Assembly: GCF_900167055.1 (NCBI RefSeq)
Contig: NZ_FUXP01000003.1
Span: 175,840 to 239,839 of the forward strand
Direction: 5' to 3'
DNA from: Lysobacter spongiicola DSM 21749
Lineage (GTDB): Bacteria; Pseudomonadota; Gammaproteobacteria; Xanthomonadales; Xanthomonadaceae
DNA: 64,000 nucleotides
Below the pieces are notes generated by a model that made no database searches, was not told the DNA's origin, and worked only from the letters and a program-made list of their open reading frames with translations. The translations under genes were made by a program, and so were the position numbers. This document shows positions 27,875 to 35,662 of this stretch, piece after piece; the first letter of the stretch is position 1, and each line of letters starts with the position of its first letter.

Positions 27875-28753
27875 CTAGCGCGTGTAAACCGCCTGTACGT
27901 ACTGGCCTCGACCGTCCCCATGACCCAGATCAATAGAGGTTTGGGCTAAGGCCTCTCGCCGCGCCTCACCGGATCCCTCGTACGCTGCCAGCCGATCCGC
28001 GGCATAGGCATAGCGCAGGCAGTGCCCGGTGATGCCTGCAAGAGGGGAGATCGCGCGGTGCATGATGTTGCGATACCAAGTCATGGCCGCACGCAAATCG
28101 GGACAGCCGATCAGCTTTGCTCCTCGGGCGTCCGCAACAGATCTCGCTTCCGAGACGGCCTCAAGTGCTAGCAGTCGATTAGCCGGTTCGCTGTCGCGCC
28201 GTCGTCCACCCTTCGTCCCATGAATGATGGTGACCGGCTTGCCCGCCCGCAGATCGCGCTCCCAGCTGGACAGCGAAGGCCCGCACCGAACGGCTTCGGC
28301 AGCGCGTAAGCCGAGGGTCCGCTCGAGCTTCAGAACTGCCACCAATCCAGGATCGATGGCAGAGGCGGCCGCGATCGCAGCTTGGTATTGCTCCGGTGTA
28401 GCAGCGGTCTTCGTACCCGATCGGTCCGTTCCGCTGATCCGAAGTGCGGCATTGCAGATGCTCACGGAGTCAGCTGCCTGATGGCGGCCAACCGCTCGCA
28501 TCGCACTGCGTATGTGTGCTGCTTCGTTCTGCAGCGTACGGAGACTTTTCCCCTCTGCAAGCCGCGACTCAATGTAGTGGACGACGTGTTTCTCCCGCAG
28601 CGCACCCGGGCCGGCCACCTGGAACCCAAAGTGTTCAAGGTGTTGGAACAGCCGCGTCAGGGTGCCTAATCGTGCCTGCTTGGTCAGGTGCGCGCCGCCC
28701 GCCGCTTTAGCAGCCCCGCGAGCGCTGGAGCGGGCTTCAGATTTCTTGCTCAT
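27875..28753 (-). CDS. Second tyrosine recombinase/integrase-domain protein
   Basis: A 292-residue tyrosine recombinase of the compact type (integrase SAM-like N-terminus, then catalytic domain). The basic N-terminus (MSKKSEARSSARGAAKAAGG) leads to a SAM-like domain (HVVHYIESRLAEGKSLRTLQ). Catalytic residues are all present: Arg150 (ERTLGLRAAEAVR), Lys181 (HGTKGGRRR), His244 and Arg247 (HCLRYAY), His278 (LGHGDGR) and Tyr290 two residues before the end. It is not next to either island end, so it may act on another site or be a remnant of an older element. It faces the exported-protein genes. Confidence 0.82.
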   Translation of the reverse strand: MSKKSEARSSARGAAKAAGGAHLTKQARLGTLTRLFQHLEHFGFQVAGPGALREKHVVHYIESRLAEGKSLRTLQNEAAHIRSAMRAVGRHQAADSVSICNAALRISGTDRSGTKTAATPEQYQAAIAAASAIDPGLVAVLKLERTLGLRAAEAVRCGPSLSSWERDLRAGKPVTIIHGTKGGRRRDSEPANRLLALEAVSEARSVADARGAKLIGCPDLRAAMTWYRNIMHRAISPLAGITGHCLRYAYAADRLAAYEGSGEARREALAQTSIDLGHGDGRGQYVQAVYTR

Positions 28754-29558
28754 AACACCTCCATTGATGCCGACCAGCCAACTGGAGCGCCCCCGACAGC
28801 CGCATCTACGCGGCCAAAAAATAGATGACGAAGTCAGTCACCCGGGGGCAGATCCAATCGTGCTGGCCGGCTTCAACAAAGGTTGAGTGCCGATCCCCTC
28901 AGCACGTCAGGTGGCCCTGCGAGCTGCCGCATGTGCGGAAGTGGGGAGTCCCGAATGGGAACGATTGAGATCATGGGGTGAGTCCTCCGGATGCCAGGCG
29001 GCATCGATGTACAGCACCGGGGAGATTCCTCGGCACCTCATTGATAGATGTCTTGTCCCACTAGGACAGGTAGTCCGACGATCGCGGCGGATTCGCCTTG
29101 AGGTAGTCGCTCACTTTCTCTTTGGCCAGGGCTGCCGGCGTGGCGGGCAGGCGTGGTCGAGCTTTCAGGGTGCGGTGACCCCGTTTCCAGAAAGCGTCAC
29201 TTTCTCAGGCAGTGTCGGCTATTGCGGCCGTCGCGTTGCTACTGGAGCTGATGGTACGAGTTGGCGGGCACTATTCAATCCTCCAGCCAGCACCTTTTGA
29301 CCCCCGGTTAAACGCGAAGCCGGGCGGCAGAGACGTCCCACGGTGATGTGAAGTGCTGTGTGCATCCGACTATCCTGAACACAAGTTCGAGTTCAGTCGC
29401 ACGCGGAAGCATGGATACGTGCCCCCAAGGTCCGAGACCCAGCTCTAGCAAACCAGGCGCTGCCCGACCATCTTTCGCTGGAGCTAGGCTGCTCCCCGCT
29501 AGCTGCCGGCGTTAGAGCAGGTGCCGGATCTTGCCGAATGTCCGGCAGGGTTGAACGC
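28754..29558. other. 805-bp region without an intact gene
   Basis: Open frames here (for example 28887-29300 plus) have no ribosome site or family resemblance. On the minus strand 29061-29204 stays open for 47 codons without a start and reads as a plausible protein end (FWKRGHRTLKARP, then KEKVSDYLKANPPRSSDYLS, stop). It could be the remnant of a decayed gene. Otherwise I see nothing. Confidence 0.4.
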
Positions 29559-29705
29559 CTACGACTGGCCTAACTCTTTCAGAAAGTGTTGTCGACGCCG
29601 GTCGGCCAACTTCAACACTAGGGGTGCACGGGTAGGAAGCACACCGTCACACTCGCCTTCTAGACCACGAAGATCGCGGAGCATCTCGTTCAGCGATGCG
29701 CTCAT
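29559..29705 (-). CDS. Small ORF overlapping the end of alpA
   Basis: A 48-residue frame starting with ATG at 29705, inside the last codons of alpA in another frame, and ending at 29559. The protein is MSASLNEMLRDLRGLEGECD followed by a segment ending RRRQHFLKELGQS, with a natural amino acid mix. The overlap of 59 bases suggests translational coupling to alpA. GAGGTGAGC lies about 10 bases before the start. Unrecognised; it may be a chance frame. Confidence 0.4.
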   Translation of the reverse strand: MSASLNEMLRDLRGLEGECDGVLPTRAPLVLKLADRRRQHFLKELGQS

Positions 29706-29868
29706 TGATCCAGGCGCTCACCTCGTGAAAGCACCATGCTGAAGTGCGTGGTCCCAAGCGGGTCTGCGGCGGAAAAGATCCAGCCGCGACGCGGCGGTAG
29801 ATTTTAGACCGACTAAGGCCAGTCATTGCAACCACGGCGGGCAAACGGATCAAACGGTCGTTATCCAT
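29647..29868 (-). CDS. AlpA-family transcriptional regulator
   Basis: A 73-residue AlpA-type winged-helix DNA-binding protein. It has the typical pattern MDNDRLIRLPAVVAMTGLSR followed by SKIYRRVAAGSFPPQTRLGP and the wing and C-terminal helix SAWCFHEVSAWINERIAER. AlpA proteins activate excision or other genes of P4-like elements. The start is the ATG at 29868; the frame is open further upstream to 30030 without homology. It lies downstream of the membrane nuclease-like gene on the same strand. Confidence 0.85.
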   Translation of the reverse strand: MDNDRLIRLPAVVAMTGLSRSKIYRRVAAGSFPPQTRLGPRTSAWCFHEVSAWINERIAERDAPRSSWSRRRV

Positions 29869-30026
29869 ACCTGCAATGGTAGGGGCGGTACCCCGCTCTT
29901 CAGCTATCCAACCCAAGGCTTTTTGCCGCCGGTTACGATCTCCGCCTCTTCCACGCCGCACGACGCACAACGGTTCGGCTATCCCATTGTTTCGGGACAA
30001 CTGCGCAGGACATCTCGCACTTTGAT

Positions 30027-31418
30027 TCACCCTGGCGTAGGCAGGAGCCCCATCGGTTCGGCGCCCTCATAGCGGGTGCGCAGCAGCAACACTGCCTGCC
30101 GGAGCGCTTCGTACTGCTCCCGCCTGGATCGTCCCTTGGCCGCGAGCCAGCCTGAGCCCACGCCGGCCAACAGGCCCAACCACCAGGTTTGGGTCACCAC
30201 CATCGCGACCTTCGCGGCCGCGCCGGCAGCACCGACTCGCGCCCCCCGGGAGCCAAGTTGGCTGGCACGCTCGATCCAGGTCATCTTCGGATCCAGCATC
30301 AACGAAAGGCTGATAACGGCAAGCCCCAAGACCGACGGCATCAGATCACCCACGCCGAAATCCACACCTCCCGCCGCTTGTTCCACAGCCGCCTGGAGCG
30401 ATGCTTCGGTGACGCCGCTGTCGGATACACGCTCCGCCATGCCCATGGCCAGCAACTGCGCATGGACTTCGCTCGTGGATACGACGTCAATGCCCGGATA
30501 GCGCTCCAGAGCATCCAACACGTACTGCACGGATTCGGTGGCCTTGGCCTGGATCGCATCCACGACCTGTCCCTGCTCGTCCAGGATGCGGATGTCCCAC
30601 CCGGACTGGGTAGCAGAACCCGCAAGATCAGCGTGGAGACCATCCGGGAGACCACCATTGTTGAAATGGTCAACCAGCTCGACCTCGAAAAGCTTTCCCT
30701 TCACCCCGGACACGAACCCTGGCAGTGCTTCCATAGGGAGGCGCTCTACGACGTCGGCAAAACTTTCCGTGGTCGCGACACCGGGATAAGCCAGCTCGAA
30801 CGCTCGCAGGACCTCTTCCGGGACCCTGTCAGGGTGATCCAACACATATGCGAGGGAGACCCCGCCCACCACGAGTTGGTCGAGCAGCTCATCGCGCCGA
30901 CGCGCCTTCTGCGCTGCATGGACACGCTGCTCCAAACGCCCCGCGTCGCGGCGGATCCTGTCGCCGTACCCCGCAATCTCGGACCGGAGTTCGTCGAGAT
31001 CGCTTTGGCTCAAGGCGACACTATCGATTACCTCCGAGACGACCGAACTGCCACCGAGCGCAAAGCCACCAGTCGCAGCACCCAACGCAGGCGCCGCTCG
31101 TGCAGTCAGCTCCCCACCGGTACGAATTCCAGCGCCGACCAGCGCCACTCCTCTTCCCAGCAGGATGCCGGCGCCCGCAGCAGTGCGGCCCGCTGTGCCA
31201 CTTGGACCAGCGGCTCGCGCCTTGCCGCGTTCTTCTGCGTGACGGCCCCGTTGATCGGTGGCCGCTCCAGCCTTGGCGACGGCTCGCCCAGCGGAATCGA
31301 TGGCGGAACGCACGCCCCCAGCTATCGTGTCTTCTTGCTTGCCGACGTAGCTCGCCACGGTGTAGGTCGCGTCTGCCAATCCCTTTATGGCCGCCTTTCC
31401 CCCCTTGATCCATTTCAT
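30027..31418 (-). CDS. Membrane protein with a PD-(D/E)XK nuclease-like core
   Basis: A 463-residue protein of no family I can name. The N-terminal 135 residues are Ala/Gly-rich, with glycine-zipper helices at 80-130 (GAGILLGRGVALVGAGI). A coiled segment follows (DELRSEIAGYGDRIRRDAGR). Residues 240-300 hold an acidic helix (GKLFEVELVDHF, Glu245/Glu247), a strand with Asp275 (GWDIRILDE) and VVDAIQAKAT (Gln290-x-Lys292). Their order and spacing are those of a PD-(D/E)XK nuclease core. Two membrane helices lie near 359-377 and 404-428 (VTQTWWLGLLAGVGSGWLAA). The start at 31418 (MKWIKGGK) has a G-rich site upstream; the frame continues to 31751 without sense. A membrane-tied nuclease on an island suggests defence or DNA-entry control, but this is inference. 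Confidence 0.65.
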   Translation of the reverse strand: MKWIKGGKAAIKGLADATYTVASYVGKQEDTIAGGVRSAIDSAGRAVAKAGAATDQRGRHAEERGKARAAGPSGTAGRTAAGAGILLGRGVALVGAGIRTGGELTARAAPALGAATGGFALGGSSVVSEVIDSVALSQSDLDELRSEIAGYGDRIRRDAGRLEQRVHAAQKARRRDELLDQLVVGGVSLAYVLDHPDRVPEEVLRAFELAYPGVATTESFADVVERLPMEALPGFVSGVKGKLFEVELVDHFNNGGLPDGLHADLAGSATQSGWDIRILDEQGQVVDAIQAKATESVQYVLDALERYPGIDVVSTSEVHAQLLAMGMAERVSDSGVTEASLQAAVEQAAGGVDFGVGDLMPSVLGLAVISLSLMLDPKMTWIERASQLGSRGARVGAAGAAAKVAMVVTQTWWLGLLAGVGSGWLAAKGRSRREQYEALRQAVLLLRTRYEGAEPMGLLPTPG

Positions 31419-31824
31419 TGGCCGCCCCCAGACCGTCTTCTTCCTGATACTGCGGGCCGCATCCCTCCCGGTCAACGCTGCGAAAGCGGCTGGTTCAACA
31501 ATGGCAGGACGGACGAAGCAGAGGATGAGCGGCGTCGGAATCGTGACGACGTGAGGTCGGCGGTGACGAAGCAAACTCTTCGATCGCCTTCTACCGGCGG
31601 CACTGCTGTGTCCGAGGGAAGCGGCAGCAATCTCAGCCTGCGGCCATTGCGTTCTGAAGTCACCGTAGCCGCGCCCAGTCGGTGCTGTGCGGATCAGGGC
31701 CCGCCATGAGGCGGCGAGTGCCGGCGGCTTGCGACACCCAACCTCACACAAATACGGGTCGGTTGGTGCTCATTTGCGACCGGTTGCACCCGAGAATCAT
31801 GGTTCCTTCGCCACTGCCCTCACT
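31419..31824. other. 406-bp divergent spacer
   Basis: It lies between the membrane nuclease-like gene (minus) and a hypothetical plus-strand gene. Overlapping frames on both strands lack start signals and family resemblance. No clear promoter pair was identified, although the position implies divergent promoters. Confidence 0.35.
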
Positions 31825-32313
31825 ATGCGACTCCCCTCAAGCCTCCCTATCGATGCGATCCCCCGCATGTCCCGCGGTCACCTGCGGTGCATCACCGTGC
31901 TTCCGTTTGGTAGCCGCGCGTGGGTAGAGGTGGTAACTCGCGAATCCGTACACTCCCTTATATCGAGCGATGGGACGACACTATTTCCAAGCATCGGGGC
32001 CGCGACGGATGTCGCGATATCGGTACCGTGGTTCGGCCCACTTGGCATAGGAAGGAATTGGTGGTGCCCGCCAGGATTGTTCGAAAGCACCCTGATCGAT
32101 CTCTTGGAGGAAAGCGAACAGACTGAACTCACCGAGAGGGAGCGCCACCCCGCTGCCACTCTGCATTGGGTAAGGCTCGTGCGCGAGCGGCTGACAAGCC
32201 ACTACGGCTGTGAGCGGACGTTCGACCAGAATCTCCGCGCACAACTCGTTCCCGAGATCGTCCGCTTCAATTCCGTCCTCACCCGTCTGCCGGTCTGGTC
32301 TTCGCGCTCATAA
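31825..32313 (+). CDS. Hypothetical protein
   Basis: A 162-residue frame starting MRLPSSLPIDAIPRMSRGHL; the ATG at 31867 is an alternative start. Segments with normal composition include WVEVVTRESVHSLISSDGTT and LFESTLIDLLEESEQTELTE, then TLHWVRLVRERLTSHYGCER. It has no motif that I recognise and no strong ribosome site. The end is convergent with the Res-like gene, overlapping it by six bases. It may be a real accessory gene or a chance frame. Confidence 0.35.
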   Translation: MRLPSSLPIDAIPRMSRGHLRCITVLPFGSRAWVEVVTRESVHSLISSDGTTLFPSIGAATDVAISVPWFGPLGIGRNWWCPPGLFESTLIDLLEESEQTELTERERHPAATLHWVRLVRERLTSHYGCERTFDQNLRAQLVPEIVRFNSVLTRLPVWSSRS

Positions 32314-35300
32314 TGTTGGCACCGACTCCTCAATCAGACGCGCAACGTAGTTTTCGTCCTCGTCGAACAGGATGTTCCGCTCGGCCATCCTCTGGCGGGT
32401 CACCTTCCAGTGCATCTCCATTTCCGCTGCAGACGTGCCTGAGACGATATAACTGCGCAGGCTGACGTCCGGATCGCCCATACGGGCCTCGATCTCACGG
32501 ATAGTGCGATGGAACTGGATCTTCGAGTCCTCGATGGTGTCGAGCTGGCGGATGCCCTTGGGGTCGACGAAGCAGATGCGCTGCCTGGCACCGTCGATGC
32601 GCCAGACAATGAAGTCAGGATGGAAGTTGCCGGCCTCGAAGAAACCGATGCCGCGGCCGCGGCTCATGTTGCGCAGCAGGAACAGCGGGCGGTCCTCGAA
32701 CTCTTCCGGATGTGCGGCGCAGTAGTCCTTCAGGCGACTGACGAAGCGCATCTCTCCGTCGTTCAGTGACACCGGCCGGACGGTGATGTTGGCGCCGCTA
32801 GCCTTGATCAGCGGTTCGTACAGGTGACCCTTGAACGACATCACCTCCAGCTTCGCCTGCCCGCCGCTGTACGCCTTGTCGGCCACGCCAGCGCGCCTGC
32901 GGAGCTCGTCACCAAGCTGCCGCAGCTGGGTGATCAGCGCCTCCTCGGACTTCTCCACTGATACGCGGTACACGCCCTGCTCCTCGCCCACACCGGCACC
33001 GGCCTCGGGGAAGTTCGGGTCGCCTGCGTCCAGCTCGGCGTATTCCAGGTGTGGCTCCTCCCAGCCCTTCTTGCGGAAGCTGTAGTAGCGCTCGGCGTAC
33101 TTCTTCAGCAGCGTCTCCGCGATCTCCTGCCAGATCGCCACCTTGGCGAAGCTGTCCATGGCCAGCATCGATTCGGGGATCAGCAGGTCGTACCAGTCGG
33201 TGTCGGCCAGCAGGCGGTCGACCGAGGGGCGCGGGATGTCGAAGTTGTGCCAGCCTCGCTCGTTCTTGAAGCGGATCAGCTCGAACCAGGCGCGATCCAG
33301 GTCCAGCAGCGCTACATGCTTCGGCCCCAGTTTGCCGCGCTCGAGCTCGGCTACGCCGTCGCCGCCAGCCAGCCCGGCCGCCTTCATCGCCTGGATCTTC
33401 GGGTACCAGTTGAGCTGCACCCGGTTGCGCAGCAGCCAGTGGTCCGCTTCACCCTGCGGTGGCGCGAGCTGCGGGACCGGCGCCAGTTGGCGAAAGGCGA
33501 CGCCGAACGCGGTCCGCACGCCGTGGATCTCGGGCTTGAGCCGGATGATCTTGAGCTTGTGCGTGCCCAGGTTGCGCAGCACCGGCAGCACGATCTCCTC
33601 GCTGTCCTGGTTCGACGGCAGTCCTTCGTCCTCCAGGAACTGCTTGAACTGGGCCATGTAGTCCGCGTGGACGCCGAAGACGTTCAGCGTTTCCAGGAGC
33701 TCGATGTGCCGGGGGCGCTCCATACCCGCCGGAAGGCGCAACGCCTTGCTGCGCTTCAGGCTCCAGCCATAGCCCTTCAAGCGCACGCCGCGGCCGAACA
33801 GCTGGATGATCTGGGCACCCTCGCTCTGGCCGATCTTCATCAGACCCAGGGTGCTCACGCGCCAGGAGTTCCAGCCCTCGGTGAACTTGCGCGAGCCGAT
33901 AAGTAGGCTGATGGCGTTGTCGCGGTCATTGATGCGACGGAACAGCGAGCCGGCAAAATCCCGCTCCTCAGCCACCAGTCCCGGCGTGGCGTCGCACAGG
34001 TCGTACAGCTTCTTCGCGTCGCCAACGTTGATCACGCCGAAGGGGTCGTTGTTGCCCAGCCTCAGGGCCAGCTCGCCGTCGGCACCCTTCAGGTACTCCA
34101 CGTGCAGCGCGCCGCCGCCGCCAGGGGCATTGAACAGCCGCGCGCAGATGTCGGCGAACAGCGCGGCCGACGGAAGATCCAGCTCGTTCAGGTAGCCGAA
34201 GCGGTTGGCGAACGGATTCTGGCCAGAGGCGGCGGGTAGCCCTTCGCCAAGAAGCGCCGTGATCGTCCGCTCCGACCGCGCCCTATCAATCGCGAACCGG
34301 GACAGAAACAGCAGCACTTCGGTCACATCCGAGACATCGCGCCCGCCCTGCCTCCGCACGGCATTGACGCTACCCCCAACGAAGATCCACAGCGGCCGCT
34401 CCAGGTTGAAGTCGCGCAGCAGCGCCTGCCGGTCGTCGAACAAGCGCCGTTGCTGGTACGCCGCGAGCAGACACGCCGTCAGGTAGACGTCGAGGCCCTC
34501 TTGTTCGGTAGCGTCGTCCAGGTTGAGGATCTGGTAGTCCTTGCCGTAGCCGTCGCCATAGAAGTAGCGATACGAGTAGTCGAAGACGATGCTGCGGACG
34601 TAACGCTGCGTGAGTTTTGCGTCGCCCTTAACCGCCTGCTTGAAGGTGGCCGAATACTCGAACGAGAAGCCCTTCTCGCACAGCTGGTCGCGGCGGGATA
34701 ACCACTTTCCGGCCTCGCCCCCGGAGGCGCCGCGGTGGCCTTCGTCCACCAGCACCAGGTTGCCGGTCTCGAAGGCATCCACGGCCACGGTCTTGTCGCC
34801 CATGCCGTCGCCCAGCTTGTGGATGTCGATGATCTCCACCGCCTTGCCGGCGAACAGGCCCCGTGCGCTCTTGTCGAACAGCTCGGCCTCGATACCCGCG
34901 GCGGCGAACTCCTGCAGGTGCTGGTGGCTCAGTCCCTCATTGGGTGTCAGCAGAATGATGCGGTTGAGCTCACCGACGCGGCCGGCCTGTGCCAAGTGGT
35001 GCTGGTACTGGCGCAGGTTGAGGTGCATCAGCAGGGTCTTGCCGCTGCCAGTGGCGCACCACAGGGCCAGCTTGTTCAAGCCCTGGGCGGCGTCGCGGCT
35101 CTCGTCCAGCGCGGGGAGCTGCTGGCCCGCCTCCTTGCCGGCGTTGAACGCCCCGATGTGGGCGTTGAGCGCCTGAGCCAGCGCCTGCGGATCGCGGAAG
35201 TAGCGATCCAGGTAGATCTCGACGAACAGCAGGGCCAGGTACTGGTAGTACTTCCAGACGACCGGCCGCTCGCGGCGCAGATTGCGCTCCGCGTTCAGCG

Positions 35301-35661
35301 TAAGGGTGTGGCGGACGATGTTCTGGTCGAAGGCCAGCAACTCGTCGCGGCTGACGCCGGGCAGCTCACCGGTGATCTGGTTGACCATTGCGTGGTGGAA
35401 GCGATGGACGTTGTTCTCATCCAACCCCTCCTCGCTGTGCTCGTTGAGCTGGAAGCGTTGCTTGAACGCCTCCAGCAGCGGCACCCGGCGCCCACCCTCC
35501 AAGGGGTAATAGCCGTCGGTGCTGTCCAGACCGAACAGGCCGAACAGCCACTGGTTGAGGACCAGCGACTGCGTGAAGTCCGCCATCTGAGCCCGGGCAC
35601 GGGGCCTTCCGGCCGTCTTCTTCGCCGCCTTTCTGGTGGCGGCCTTCTTCAGCGCCGCCAT
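32308..35661 (-). CDS. Type-III-restriction Res-like helicase-nuclease
   Basis: A 1117-residue superfamily-2 translocase with a C-terminal nuclease motif. Walker A is ATGSGKT (Lys208), the DEAD-equivalent is DEGH (LVLVDEGHRGASGG) and motif VI is QLFGRGVRLKG. Near the C-terminus HPDFIVW (Asp1016) and CFVDPKG (Asp1033, Lys1035) match a PD-(D/E)XK nuclease as in Res subunits of type III restriction enzymes. The first 30 residues are a basic Lys/Ala/Arg tail. It starts one base after the methyltransferase stop (TGA-G-ATG), so the pair is coupled. In type III systems Res cleaves after ATP-driven communication between unmodified sites. The protein is longer and more diverged than classical Res, so the exact class is open. 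Confidence 0.85.
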   Translation of the reverse strand: MAALKKAATRKAAKKTAGRPRARAQMADFTQSLVLNQWLFGLFGLDSTDGYYPLEGGRRVPLLEAFKQRFQLNEHSEEGLDENNVHRFHHAMVNQITGELPGVSRDELLAFDQNIVRHTLTLNAERNLRRERPVVWKYYQYLALLFVEIYLDRYFRDPQALAQALNAHIGAFNAGKEAGQQLPALDESRDAAQGLNKLALWCATGSGKTLLMHLNLRQYQHHLAQAGRVGELNRIILLTPNEGLSHQHLQEFAAAGIEAELFDKSARGLFAGKAVEIIDIHKLGDGMGDKTVAVDAFETGNLVLVDEGHRGASGGEAGKWLSRRDQLCEKGFSFEYSATFKQAVKGDAKLTQRYVRSIVFDYSYRYFYGDGYGKDYQILNLDDATEQEGLDVYLTACLLAAYQQRRLFDDRQALLRDFNLERPLWIFVGGSVNAVRRQGGRDVSDVTEVLLFLSRFAIDRARSERTITALLGEGLPAASGQNPFANRFGYLNELDLPSAALFADICARLFNAPGGGGALHVEYLKGADGELALRLGNNDPFGVINVGDAKKLYDLCDATPGLVAEERDFAGSLFRRINDRDNAISLLIGSRKFTEGWNSWRVSTLGLMKIGQSEGAQIIQLFGRGVRLKGYGWSLKRSKALRLPAGMERPRHIELLETLNVFGVHADYMAQFKQFLEDEGLPSNQDSEEIVLPVLRNLGTHKLKIIRLKPEIHGVRTAFGVAFRQLAPVPQLAPPQGEADHWLLRNRVQLNWYPKIQAMKAAGLAGGDGVAELERGKLGPKHVALLDLDRAWFELIRFKNERGWHNFDIPRPSVDRLLADTDWYDLLIPESMLAMDSFAKVAIWQEIAETLLKKYAERYYSFRKKGWEEPHLEYAELDAGDPNFPEAGAGVGEEQGVYRVSVEKSEEALITQLRQLGDELRRRAGVADKAYSGGQAKLEVMSFKGHLYEPLIKASGANITVRPVSLNDGEMRFVSRLKDYCAAHPEEFEDRPLFLLRNMSRGRGIGFFEAGNFHPDFIVWRIDGARQRICFVDPKGIRQLDTIEDSKIQFHRTIREIEARMGDPDVSLRSYIVSGTSAAEMEMHWKVTRQRMAERNILFDEDENYVARLIEESVPTL

Positions 35662-35662
35662 C

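Noticed and set aside
28887..29300. 137-codon plus-strand frame in the island
   Set aside because: No start signal or resemblance; antisense shows an equally plausible remnant.
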